Positions 24,001 through 51,599 of a stretch of 64,000 bases of DNA are shown one piece after another. Origin of the DNA: Syngnathus acus (taxonomy: Eukaryota; Chordata; Actinopteri; Syngnathiformes; Syngnathidae); NCBI RefSeq assembly GCF_901709675.1, contig NC_051087.1, positions 5,537,001 to 5,601,000 on the forward strand, written 5' to 3'. The position numbers and the translations under genes are program-made. Within the stretch, counting starts at the first letter, position 1. Every line of letters starts with the position of its first letter. The notes beneath the pieces are model-generated. The model ran no database searches. It saw nothing but the letters and a program-made list of their open reading frames with translations, and was not told the origin of the DNA.

Positions 24001-27000
24001 CACTGTGACGTCGAGGTGCTGCAAACACTAGAGACACACAGACACAGGCATGTGATACCATACCAAAGATACCTTCTGTGCCATGCCTATCTCCAAATTA
24101 CATTACCATATTAATGGTTTCCATCATTGGCGAGGACTTGGCAGCGCTGAGCCTGGCAGCATCCATGGCACTCTATTATCAAAATGGACAAGTCAAAGTT
24201 GTTAAGAGGTCTTCAGCTGCCGCACCTGCATGATGATGATTCGTAAGGAGAGCTGCTGTTACCTTCTCTTGCTCCGTGGCTCTGAGACTGAGGTAGTTGA
24301 GCACCTGAGGCTCCATGGTGCTCAGGGCCTCCAGAAGAGCTGGGATGAGTCGGGAAGCGTGAGGCTTGAGTTTGGCTCCGGCTGTCTTACTGATCTTTAC
24401 TAGGGTCTGGATGCTGGTAGAAAAAGAAAAACAATTTAGAAACAAAAAAGCTGCATGCAACAATAGAAACAAGAAATGATGTTACCTCAGCGAGCGAACC
24501 TCAGAGACATTGCTGACTATGCCCTTCTCCAGCAAGGTGGGAAGAATTGCGGCCACAGTTCTCTGGGCAGTAGAACCGGTGGACTCGCACATACGAGTGC
24601 ACACCTGGACGCAGAGTGAGGTCAAGTCATAACGGGTTCATTTCTCAGCCGGTAAACCGAGGCGGGAGTGATTGAACGCTTTACCTTGCCGAGCGTTTTT
24701 AGTGTTAGATCTGCAGCCTTCCTCACCGATTCCTGAAAGACATTTCAATTCAAGAGTTGAGACTCACAAGTCAGTAGCAACGGTGGAGAAATACTTATCA
24801 GACCTTTTTAAGACGAACTGTTGCGCAACTGACACATTTCACTCACCTTAATATCATCAAGAACTCTGAACAGAGTCTCCCACATCTCGGCCAAGTGATC
24901 AATGAGGTCGTCAGCTTGGCGGCCTCGAACCAAGTCGTTCAGGGCCAAACAGCTGTGAGGAAAAGTCACTTTTGAACACATTGGGTTGTGTTTTTGGCAG
25001 GAGGTGACAAACTGGTGGAGCCTGCCTTTTTTAAAGTAGAAGTCAAAAATTTCTTTTGACAATAACATGCTGTAAGAACGCAATCTTGGCAGGGTACGCC
25101 CAATCGGCATATCATCTTGTTTGAATGAGTTTGCACAGGAAAGCATTTACCAAATGAGGCCCAAATTGAGGATATATTCAAATAGGCATACAAGCAACCG
25201 ACCTGGACTCCCGCACTCTCCAGGTGTTGCTAGTGAGGTTGGAAATGACATCATGCAGAATCTCCTTCAGGTATTTATCCACCTGACACCGACCGAGAGA
25301 ATACACTTGAATGAGCATACGCAAAGCTCTGAGAATGTTTCACATTTGAATCGACACGAGGTTTTTCCTACCAGGGTTTTATCAGTAACTAAGGCATCCC
25401 AGATGCTGGTCATGGCCTGGCGAACGCTGAGGTTGGGGTCAAACTGGTAGCGGTACAGGCGTGGCACCAGCTGTGGCAGGAATGGAGCGAGCTGCTCACC
25501 GGCCTTGGTAGCAATCATGTGAAAGCCAAACGCGGCGCCCTGAAAAGGAGGAGAGCTCAGGTTGGAGAAGGGAGTGTGAAACATGGCCAGTATTGGCAAC
25601 AAATTTTAAAGTAAATCTTTTTATTTTTACATGACTACTTAGATAATGTTTATTATTGTGGCTATTGTTTGGAGTGGTGCTCCTATCCAGACACCTAAAA
25701 TGCATGCTTCTCATTTTCAATAGTCGGATGATGTCTTAATAGGAGAGAGGTTGAGCCAGTCACCTTTCGAGAGTTCCACATGGCGTGATGGTTGGCCAGG
25801 TTCATAAATTTGTACACGAGATCAGGCTGGTTCAGGTCACTTGCCAACGAGCAGAGCTCTTTGTATGTGGACAAGCTGTGGCTGCCGGGCACAATATTAA
25901 ACGGAGCTTACAATACATACGGCAGAACAGAATGTGTAGAAATGGGTGGAATATTTACCCATCGGGTGTTTTGCCGATGCCTTCGCCTTGGAACACCTGT
26001 GTGTCTTCTGAAACGGCGTGTTTAATTCTGTTTGGAAAGACAAATGCAACGTTAAAGTCATGTGACCTGTAAGCAAAAAATGCCTTCTTTAATTTGAATC
26101 CTCTCACCTTTTGCCGGTCATGAGTGTTTCCACCAGGGTGGAAACCAGTTCCTGCTGGTCTGTCTTTCCACCCATCTCATAGACCAAGCCGAGGCCTTTA
26201 GATGCCACATCCTGACTCAAATCTAAATCAAATAAGAGTTGTTGTTTTTTTTTTTTTTTAATCAAAAGCATACAATGCTGCAACAATACCTAGCTAGTGA
26301 CACAAACAACAGGTTGGGTTAAATTTCTCTCACCATCTGGGTCTGAAAGAATGGAGATGAATGCCACCTGGATCTCCTTCAAATGGGACTGGAGGAGAAA
26401 AGATAACAGGAAGATGTTTCCATGGATTGGTTTGAAATGTCTGCTATGTTTCATAAAAAAAAAAGTAAATAAAAAAATAAACTGGACCAATCGAGGACAA
26501 ATAACCTTTTCATTATTTGCCATATCCTGTTTTCCTCTAATGTAGAAAAAGAGCCCATACCTTGATTTCCTTGTGTTGGCTGAGTTTCTTAACCAGAGAG
26601 AGAAGCCAGATGCAGGCTGCCTGCCGGACATGAGGATTCTGGCTCGGAATGTACTTTGACAACACAGAGTTGAGGACCCAAGGAACCACGTCATTGGTTT
26701 TGACATCTGGCAATGAAAGCAAAGCAGTCAGTTGACATTTCTTTTGTTGCTTTTTTAAACGTTTAAGCCTTCTGACCCAAAATGGGTCATATATGGCATA
26801 TAGCTGGCGCCCAGCTTCACTTCTTACTTGAGGGTGGGCTGTACTGTTCGTCAGTGCAGGTCCATGGATCTCTTACAGCTCCAGAAGTGGTGCCTAAAGC
26901 AGCGGTGGTAATTGCTTCTCCCACTGTGAACTGCAACTCCACTTGCTTGGCCTTGGAAAGTAAAAAATGGGGGGGGGGGGGGGGTCGGGAAGACAAAAAA

Positions 27001-30000
27001 TATTAAAGCTTATTGACTGTTGTAGTCAAGATGAATGGTTACGGAAAATTTAACATCAGCTCCTATATTTCAAAACCATAAACCGGCAATTCCAATAATT
27101 ACGAGTCACACCTCTACTGAGTCCATAAGTCCCTGTAGCAGCTTCTTTTGATGAGGGAAATCTCCATCTCCTACTGGAAGGTAGCCCAAGGTTTGGATTG
27201 AGCGCTCTTTTATCTAGATCAAGTGGAGAATAAAGACACACACACAAAAAGGTATAAGCCAACATTGCTTCTCTAAAGTAAAGTGCTCTGGGCAAGTTCA
27301 GAAACGTTACCTTTAAACTCTCCTTGCCAGAAGGGATGCGCGCAAGCAGGTTTTCTACAACGGACAATTTGGAGAGGCCTTCACCCTCGGCTGGAATCAG
27401 CAGGGCTCCATTCCGACCTATTTCTCCGAGAGCTGTACATGCTGCTAGTGGCAATAGTGCACTACTGTTGTCCAGGAAGGAACCTGAATTGAAACACACA
27501 AAAACTTCAGGATAAAGAGCCAGAATGATAAGACGTACAAAATACGAAACTTTGTACGTACCAACTGTCTTGGTTGCCATGGCAACAATGGCATCCTCCT
27601 CCTGAGAGGGGACGCTTCCCTTGTGGGTAAGCTCACTGCATGCGGCAGCTTTCTTTTTGCTCATATATCTTCCCACCATGTAGCCAAGTGCCAAGATAGC
27701 ACCGTGCTGAGTCTCGGGGCTCTTGAGTTTTAAACAAAACCCATTTGCAGTTAGTCAAGCGAGTCTTAAGCATATCAAATAGTGAGAGTGTCTTACGTGG
27801 TTGTCTTTGGTAATCTTGACCAAGTTGTGCACGGCGGCCTGCAGATCATTGCCTGTCATGGTGGAGACAACCACAGCGTACAGTTGGGCTGCGAGCTCCC
27901 TCATGTCCTCCTTATTTGTGTTCATCAGACTCTGGAGAGGAAAACAAACATTATGAAATGAATATACAATAACACATGTGAAGAACACTGACCTTAATCC
28001 AGTCTATTTTATCAACAAACTTGGGAGCCAGTTTCTCTGGGCATACAGCCACCACCTCCAAGAGAAAGTACATTGCGGGAATTCCTATTTAGAGAAAAAA
28101 AATATTTGTAATACTTACAATCCAAAGTTCTCGCTTTGATGAACAAGTGTGTTTACCTCCGACGGCAGAAAGCAGCTGCTGCAGCAATTCCAGGTAGATG
28201 TGAACAGGATTGGTTTCAGCGCCCTTGGACCCCGAAGAGGGAGGCTCAGAAGACAGAAGTGTGCGGACATATTGGCCTATGGCTGGTGCGTCATCCTGCA
28301 TGTTTGAAAGTCGCATCGACAGTGGCCTGGCGCCCGCGCTGTACGCCAGACACATCCTCAGGTAGTGGACAATCTGAGGGAAAGGGGGAGGGCAAAATAT
28401 GGGGCACTGCACTAGAAGCAGGAGTTTTATGTCCACATCAGTGTTGTGAATTACCTCTGCAAAAGCAGACGGGTTGAAAGGAATGACCGAGGTTCCAACG
28501 ATGTATTTAGCTGGAGTCTTGATTCTCTGAGATGCCTGTAAATTAATTTAAAAAAAAAAAAAAAAAAGACACATTTATAAATATTTCACAACAGGGTGTC
28601 AAGTTAAAAAAAAGATAATAATAATAATAATAATAAATTATATTTATAACGCACTTTACATTCGGGGGAATCTCAAAGTGCTACATGGCAGATAAAAAAC
28701 AAGAAAACAAAACAAGATAGAGGGAGTCTCACCTCCTCTTGAATGTAGGCCACCATGTCTGGAAAGGAAGGAATTGGCTTGGGCCCCTCCTTCTCAGGAC
28801 TTTTAGTCGGAAATGTCCTCAACACCTTCTGAGCCTCTCCACTCACCTCCTCGCGCCTAAAACCACAAAAGAGAACCATGTTGGGGATGGGGAAAATGAC
28901 TCAAGCCATAAAATACATCCATACAGAACATGCCAGAACGTGATTGGTACTTACGGGTCTCCAGCGGCAAGCAGCAGCAGGTATCTTGACGGCACATGAT
29001 CAGGCCCAAACACTGTACTGGCATACTTCATGGCAACCTGGCGAACTTGAACCTCTGGCTGTAAAACAAAACAATAATAATAAACATTTACTAGTTAAGT
29101 GCATCCCCAAACAGAGACACCATGAACAATCTATTGCTGAGTGAATAATAATAATTTTAGCACTTTAAAGCATCTGTCCACTCAGCAAAGATTGTATTGC
29201 CCTGTTTCCACTCACCTTCACAATGTATGCGCCCACCAATGCTTCCATCAGGTTAAGCAGTGCCCCCTGTAGGTTAGCATAGGCCCCGACCATCATGGAC
29301 AAAGCCTCCTGGATGGCAAGACGAACATCAGGCTCCTCCTGAAAACACAGCGAGACGATAAGAATCACATGTCACAATGTGCTGCCATCGGCAAAATGTC
29401 TGCTAAACTCACCTTGCACATAGACTCAAAAAACTGTTGCACGAGCGCGATATCCTTTGTGAAGAGCTGTGGCATACGGCTACAAAGAAAAAAAATAATA
29501 ATTAGAAGTCTAAATAGCTGTGTTCATGGGGAGGGAGTATTATTAATACCTTGAGAGCTTTCCAACAGCAGAATATGCAACACATAGTAATTTTGGATCC
29601 TGTGAACACATTTTCGCCATTTAGTATGTGGGGAGAAAAAAAACGAAATATTAAAAATGAAGGATTTACCTCTTTGTATTCATTTATAAGCTTAGTAAGG
29701 CCATTCAGCAGCATTAGGCCTAAAGGTTTATTCGTGCCAGGGCACCTGAAACACAGAATTATTTTTTAAAACTTGTTCAACATAAAAGATGATTAGTCTA
29801 TTGAGAGGAAAGATGTTTCTTTCTTACACCATACAGATGTGATGGACAAATTGCAAAGTGAGAGAGAGCAATTTGTTGTTGGTGTTGGCTCCAAACAAAC
29901 CATCATAAACAACCTTGAAGGACGGGAGAAGGGAGGTACTATCAGTCGGTGGAGAAGAATTGCACGCAAACCATTCACATCTAGCAAAGGATGAATTTTG

Positions 30001-32705
30001 TGGTGCCCATGGAACGCACCTGGATATTAGCAGGGAAGCACTCTGCGGCAAGACGCGAGCGTAAAAGATGCGGCAGGATCTTTAACTTGACTCTCGTGCT
30101 CGCTGGTTCGTGTTTCAGCTCATGCTTCATAGTGCCGCCCTGAAAGATCATACCACGCTCGATTCAAATACCGTACCCGGTCATTATCGGTGAGCATGCT
30201 CACAAACCTTTGTTTTGAGTGGAACGTCTCCAAGGTACACTTTGTACATCTTGTTAATTATTAAGGGGTTATTCCAATCGATAATGCTGAAAGACAAAAT
30301 CAATCTTTTGACCTGCAAAATGTCGGCCTAAACTGTGCACGTCCATCTTGTTCCCTACTAACCTCTGTTTACTCTTGAGCTCCAGATCAGCTGCAGTGGC
30401 CACACTGTGTCGTGTGTCGCTAGACGCCACCACTAGGTGCACCACCGTCTCCACTTCTGGCACTTGCTTCGCCTCAATGAACTTCACGATGCCCAGCTTA
30501 CACTGTTGAGACCAAACGCATGATGAAGCCTAATTGAAAGGGAAGGGAGTAGGCCTGCTGCAGTGACCTTAAATGACTTTACCTGCTCTAGCTGCTCTGA
30601 AGTCCACTGGGCCTCCCCAATGACCCTCTTGGCAGCATAGATATTCATCCCCGGGGGAGCCTGGGGGAGACTCTGCCCCGATGCAGCCGCAGCAGCCCCA
30701 TCAGCAGAACCTCCTTGGGAGGAGGACGGCGAAGGTCTAGTGGGAGACTCACTGAGCACAAACCTAAAGAGACAGTAAATCAACAACTTAGATACAATAT
30801 CACTCACTCTATGATATAAATGGTACTAACCACCAACTCACCCGTAAGGCATCAGCAAGACATCCAACATGAACTCCAGCAAGAGCTGTACTGTTTTTGG
30901 CCGCTCACTTAAGTTAAAAGGAGAGGCGCTCTTGCAGGCGTCTGCTGGATATTTCATATGGTAAAGAGTAGGAATCAGCAGGTGCATTAGGCTAAGAGAG
31001 GATGGAGAAGAGATGCAAAATAATGAGGAGAGGGGGAAAATAAGTTCAGGTCAAATAAAGAGGATTGATACAAACAGCGAGCCTCGTAATCTGGTGCAAA
31101 TCTTCATGCATATATGATGGAATCTCCAGTTTCAAATGGAAAGCAAATAAGAACAGAAATGTCATGTCTTACCTGTCCTGCTGAGGCTGCGGCTTGCCTT
31201 CCATAGCGGTCAGAAGGGTGGGGGCCAACTCACACTGCCTTCCCACCTCCAGCCGTGGGTAGCCCATTTTTATGTAGATGATTGTGAAATTCTAAAAGGG
31301 GAGGGTGGGGAATCAAGTCGCCACCACTAATAGAGTACAATCGCTTTGTTTCAAAACGAGGGACCATACCGTAACAAAAGAAGCCGCTGCAGGGTCTTGG
31401 TACTGAACCAGTAACGTTTCGACCGGTAGCTGAATTTTAGGTCGGCTTTTTATCCTCTTGTTCAGGTGGACGAGCAGCTCCATCACCTAGCGTGGCAATA
31501 TCCATGAGGGCATATATAAATGCTTCTAATCAAAATAAGGATTGTGAAATGGCGCTCATTCGGATATGCAGCACATAGACCGAATATTGTAGAAATAATT
31601 TGCACGTCGGAATCTGTCTGGATTTAATGATTTGATGTTTGGGGGGGAACTCAACAAAGCAAGGATGCAATATTCAGAGATAAAAAGCCTTCTTACTTTC
31701 TTGCGCACACCCTCCTGCACACTGGAAAGTTTCAGGAGAACAGGGGGGAGAAATTTGGAGATAATGTCCTGAAGCTGATCATCTGTCTCTGCATGGCCCA
31801 GGCGCAGAAACACCCGCTCCAGTTGATCTGTCAAAACCAACTTTATTAATTCACTTTGTTGATGTTAACAGCAGTTGTTTTGTTGTTGATTCCCAGTGAT
31901 GCATTTGTAGAAATAAAGTGATACATATCTGTTTTATAACATTCTAATAAAAACATTACTCAAGGTAGTTTGAGCAAATTTAATGAGTATCTAAGAAGTA
32001 GCGTTCACTTATAAAAAGATTGGTGACCCTTGATCTACATGAATCGTTTTGACATCTGCACAGCACTTCAATGCCGAACAAGACTTGGGGTGTAACCAGT
32101 GGCTGGCAGCTCCAGCTTCCTCCCGAGTCAAAGAAAACAAAACAATTATCCATCGATATAGAGCAATCAAATATAAGTTATCCAAGTTTCTATTAAAATC
32201 TAGTCCTGACAGCCGCTGTGTATGAGTCCATTTCTCAGCCCTGCTTGCTCTTTCTTGGCATGGTTCCCCGAGCAGCGACAGCTCACACCAAGCAGTGCAA
32301 GCACGCATTTCCCTATTTCTCTAACCTAAATCGAAGCTTACGCACAAACGACATCGTGACTAAATACGCTTAAACGTTGTACACTGCAATTTGGTGGATC
32401 CCCAGCAGATGATCTTACCTAAGCAATTCGTATTAAAAAGGTTTGTGGCACATTCTAATTTGACCATGACTGGGCAAACGGCCTTGTGACGATAGTTAGC
32501 TAGCAAGTGCTAATTAGCATGCTAACAGTTTTGCATTTATCTCTAAACGCGCTGTTCCCTTGATCGTCTAGATAAGACCGGGGGCTAATGTAAACCGTTT
32601 TTATGTGTGCGTACACATAAGACAGCCACAAAAAAGTCGAAAAATTGAGACGTGATTCACTGTTAACGCACACAGAAACTTACTGAGTTCATCTTGGGCA
32701 GCCAT
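21017..32705 (-). CDS. ecpas: ecpas (Ecm29): proteasome adaptor and scaffold
   Basis: ECPAS/Ecm29 is a large HEAT-repeat protein that binds both the core and the regulatory particle of the 26S proteasome. It inhibits or recycles faulty holoenzymes and tethers proteasomes to endosomes and motors. Forty-nine coding exons join in frame to 1,843 aa, against 1,845 in human. The start is at 32705 (MAAQDEL); the next exon gives [14 protein letters not shown] and the family-typical [16 protein letters not shown]-like helical pairs run throughout, for example [34 protein letters not shown] and [16 protein letters not shown] variable Ser/Ala/Pro-rich stretch lies near residues 185-210 (exon 30583-30763). 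The C-terminus ends IQSQP followed by TGA at 21017. No missing segment or frameshift was seen. Confidence 0.96.
22246..22360 (+). repeat. dispersed repeat fragment in ecpas intron
   Basis: GTGGATATAAAAAGTCTACA followed by CACCCCTGTTCAGA and TTTTGTGAT matches the start of a repeat found widely in fish genomes. The fragment stops only about 10 bp from the splice donor of exon 22413-22370. Confidence 0.45.
26969..26984. repeat. G16 homopolymer in ecpas intron
   Basis: Sixteen consecutive G on plus. On the ecpas strand this is a C16 run just 17 nt upstream of the acceptor of exon 26951-26828, within its pyrimidine tract. Confidence 0.95.
28556..28700. repeat. A-run, (AAT)n and dispersed repeat fragment in ecpas intron
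   Basis: A poly-A stretch and an (ATA)n run (about 28616-28637) lead into TTATATTTATAACGCACTTT and AATCTCAAAGTGCTACA. This resembles the 'TTTATATAGCGC...TCAAAGCGCT' block common in teleost repeats. Non-coding. Confidence 0.45.
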
Positions 32706-33654
32706 GTTTGCAGAGGGTTATTAGCGACCCCTACAGATTGCAGTGTGTTACCGCACCTACAGCTTCGTATATAACGCATCACAGAAATGCATGAAACGTA
32801 CGTCAAAGTATTTTGACTCAAATAAACTTTTCCCCACAATCAACATTCTGTTTAATTTACAACCTCAAAAATAAATCTCCTCGACAATATGCGCATTAGT
32901 GATGTTGTAACTATAGCAGACTGCTCTGCATCCTGCGACTCGATTTGTTTCTAAAATTACAATAATGTATATGTATTAACATCAAAACACCTCTCAATAT
33001 AATATAATGCAATTCCAAACCACTATATCACAAAATATTCTTGAATGGGCAGGTCAGTCACGTGACCTCAACCCGGTTTAGCATGCATTTATAATGTATA
33101 ATGTATCAAAAAACAACTGAAAACCGCTACAGAAAAGAAAAAACCCAGCATCTGTTGGTGTCCATGAGTTATATAGTCACCATCTTAGTGAAATCGAGGG
33201 ATTATGCTTATAAATTATTTTGTACCTCAAAATTGTGCATATTGTGACCATACATTATGCTGTCATAATGCAATCTCTGCACTGCAATTAAGATTTGTAT
33301 TTTAAGAGTTACAGACTATGTATATATGTATTTTGAACGCCTCTATCGAGAATTGGCTACTATATTTTAATCAAGAGGACTAAATTGCACACTTGATTGA
33401 AAAAAAAGTATGTTTAAAATGCCCAACATAACCATAACAACTATGAAAATTGCAATGCAGTTAAATATGCCACATAATAACTTCATCATCTTGTGTGCGC
33501 GCTCCCGAGAGGCTTCTACTTTTGTCGACGGTCGTCGACGTAATAAATGCTGTGCACGAGCGGCACCGAGCAGCAGGAGCAGTTGTCATGTGAATCAGCT
33601 GGGCCGAACTAGGAAGAAGATAACAACATCGCGGCTCGCTTTTTCGAAATCAAG
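32706..33654. promoter_or_regulatory. shared (bidirectional) ecpas / kdm4c promoter region
   Basis: ecpas starts at 32705 on minus. A non-coding kdm4c first exon ends at the donor AAATCAAG then GTAATG at 33654 on plus. The block 33490-33640 is the GC-richest part (CGACGG and GCACGAGCGGCACCG motifs) and probably holds the kdm4c start site. The stretch between is AT-rich and holds no exon. The ecpas ATG context (AAACATGGCTGC) and the kdm4c one (ATCATGGCGG) both look YY1-like; that is inference. Confidence 0.45.
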
Positions 33655-35369
33655 GTAATGCACATTCTTATCATCCCATGATCGGCCTTGCAGATGATCG
33701 CCCCGTATCTCAAGTATCTCAATTCCCGCAGGCTTTGTGCATTTCGTGACTCATTTGCTCCAAACAGCTAACAGTTAGCCTCGCTAGCTAGATAAAAGTT
33801 GGCATGAACATTAATGCCAGTGTTCCTCTCGCACCGTGAGCCGTCTTTTGTTTATTCGTGGACCAGACAACTTTGGCAATTATTGCAATAGTGTTTATGT
33901 TACGTGAATTTAAATAGAAATACCATCATTTCGCACAGTCGTAAAGATTAGTAGTTGTGGGCCTGTGTGTGCAGCCACCTTAGTGGGACATTTAAACCCC
34001 CACTCGGCTGTGCGCACTCACAAGTTAGCAAAGCGAGCGGCTGGCTTGTATTTGTCTGTTTTATTTTATTTTTTATAGCCATGCCAGTCCTGCTGAGTCG
34101 TTGCCAGTAAACGCTTGTTTTATAACGAAGCTCAAGAGTTATTTCATGAGCTAGCGAGCTGGGCTATTTTGCTAAGCCATTGCTAGGAATCAAAACAAAA
34201 CGTAGCATAGTCAGCTAGCCGAGCAGACAACAAAGATGAACCGTGTCGAATAAACTTGGTTGATGGTAAATAGTGAACCTTATTCAGAAATATTATTTAG
34301 TTACGTGCCATGATGTTAACACCTTTTTTCTTATTATTGATGTGTCGACTGATGTGATGCACGCTTTAAGGACAAGACGTTACGAGCCGGACAATGGCGT
34401 GTAATGTAAACAACATGTAGCAACAGTTAATCGTATTCGAGAGCGATCGTTCGATTCGTCTTGAAGATGTGTTACATAAGCACGTCTGAATCCATTATAA
34501 TGCGACCCGAGTGGCTGTTTGTCTAAAATCCCCACAAAAGTAGTAAACGTCGTGTTTCTTTGTTTATGGTAGAATTCAAATCACTTTTGGGAGTGGGGCG
34601 GGCGGATGGGACAGCTCCAACAGGGTCCCGTTTGGCATCATAAAAGGATTTGAGGCATCATTTGTATGGAGCTCTACTGCCACCTGGTGGTGAACTTGCA
34701 TATTCAAGAGTTTTTATTCGCCATGTTTGAGCGTGCCAAACAAGGAATTTGACTTCGGTAAATCACAGCCTCTGTTCAACATTTAGGTGACTAACAACAC
34801 TCAGGACATGTGAAAAATGGCAAATATTCTCAAACATCCCCTGATCTTAAACTCCCAAGAGGGCAAGGGAAAACTCAAAACTCCAGCTAGGGGAAATGAG
34901 AAACCTTGAGAAGAGACCACAGATGGGAGGGTCCCTCTTCCAGGATGACCATGTACCCTATCATGTGAAGGCTTACCATGTATCTGAGAGTATCACAATG
35001 ATCGCCCGGGTATTAAAGTCAAAGTCAAAGCCAGTTATAGATTAAAATATATATTTTCTTCTAGGTTTAAACGCTCACCATCTTTACACATTTATTGCAC
35101 AGCCAGTTTTAAAATCCTAACCAAAGAGAAGATTCAAGATCTTCACTTGTCATTTGTTAAGTAAAAACACAACGATAACACTAATCAATGAAATTCTGAA
35201 TTTTCTATGTTTCTCTACCTATAAAAAGAATATAAAAGGACATAAATACCAGAACAATTGTGAAAAAAAATCATTTAACAAAAAGACAGTGTGAACTTTT
35301 GGAGTATTCCACCTGTCCTGTTTTTATTATTCTTTTTTCCCCCCAGTTTGCATCTGATGAGGCGACATC
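33655..35369 (+). other. kdm4c: kdm4c intron 1 (5'UTR intron)
   Basis: Non-coding stretch between the putative first exon and the exon with the ATG. Its right part contains a dispersed repeat (34830-35010). No further exon seen. Confidence 0.6.
34830..35010 (+). repeat. dispersed teleost repeat fragment
   Basis: CTCCCAAGAGGGCAAGGGAA, AACTCAAAACTCCAGC, GAGAAGAGACCACAG and GGTCCCTCTTCCAGGATGAC recall an abundant fish interspersed repeat ('aggaaaaactcc ... agagggatccctctcccaggatg'). The class is uncertain. Non-coding. Confidence 0.45.
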
Positions 35370-50860
<15,491 letters not shown>

Positions 50861-51566
50861 CGGGGGCCCTGACAGAGACCAATGAATGCACTGAGGTCAC
50901 AGTCCATGCGTAGGCGTGTGTGAGTGTTTGCGTGTGTGCTTGAGATTATATTTTTTGGACTGTAAACAATTTCCCAGATTTTCTTGTGACCAGCAAAGGG
51001 GGCACAGAGAGGGAGCGGGTTTGACTCGTCTGTAGTTTCAAATGCATTTGTAAATTAATTCTACATTGATTGTTGGGGAGGATGTCGTCTCCTTGTGCTT
51101 TCACATCCGTCAGGGAGCAAACTGTGACTTTACACTTGTCGCAAGGTTTTGTTTTTACATGAGAAATGTAAAGTGGTTTTCCTTAAGGTCTGTTATTTTT
51201 AAGTTTTGATTTGGATCTTTTCTGCACCTTGCTTGTAGTATTTCCCTTGTGTGTCATTGTTTCCCCATCGCATGTTTAACACTGTCGCTAAGCTGCGCCA
51301 ACATGGCTTCCCCTCTGCTCTTGTGAGTCACTTGAGTATATTTTAATGATTCTGTTCGGATTCATTCGTGACGAAAATACATGCACACTGAGATTATGAA
51401 TTAAAAAAAAAAAAAACAGTGATTTGTTCTTGAGAGACAGGAAGCCATGCCTGCGCGCGCCTGATTAAATGAGAAATGCTACTCTGTTGAATGAAATTAT
51501 TTAAATTTGTATTTATTTTTGTGCTTGCTATAGTTGAACTATTGCTAACTGCTGTAAGGAAAGCAA

Positions 51567-51572
51567 AATAAA
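51567..51572 (+). terminator. kdm4c: kdm4c poly(A) signal
   Basis: AATAAA about 700 nt after the stop, followed by a T run. The intervening 50861-51590 reads as 3'UTR. A later AATAAA near 52119 is an alternative. Confidence 0.55.
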
Positions 51573-51599
51573 ATATGTTTTTTTAATTGCCAACGCTTA

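Larger units (their letters stand above)
21017..32705 (-). other. ecpas: ecpas exon map
   Basis: Coding exons, 5' to 3' on minus: 32705-32684, 31827-31697, 31486-31370, 31291-31173, 30991-30842, 30763-30583, 30502-30363, 30286-30208, 30139-30020, 29913-29828, 29745-29670, 29599-29550, 29479-29413, 29338-29216, 29058-28955, 28856-28733, 28535-28455, 28373-28157, 28084-27993, 27931-27797, 27721-27562, 27483-27311, 27213-27112, 26951-26828, 26706-26561, 26388-26334, 26222-26108, 26027-25959, 25881-25764, 25539-25372, 25282-25203, 24952-24847, 24732-24685, 24604-24486, 24413-24263, 24172-24107, 24027-23938, 23631-23565, 23489-23398, 23180-23114, 23046-22849, 22711-22500, 22413-22370, 22197-22005, 21917-21770, 21693-21588, 21506-21418, 21346-21275, 21156-21017. 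Lengths sum to 5,532 nt and all phases match. The acceptor of 27721 could be two bases off. Confidence 0.9.
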
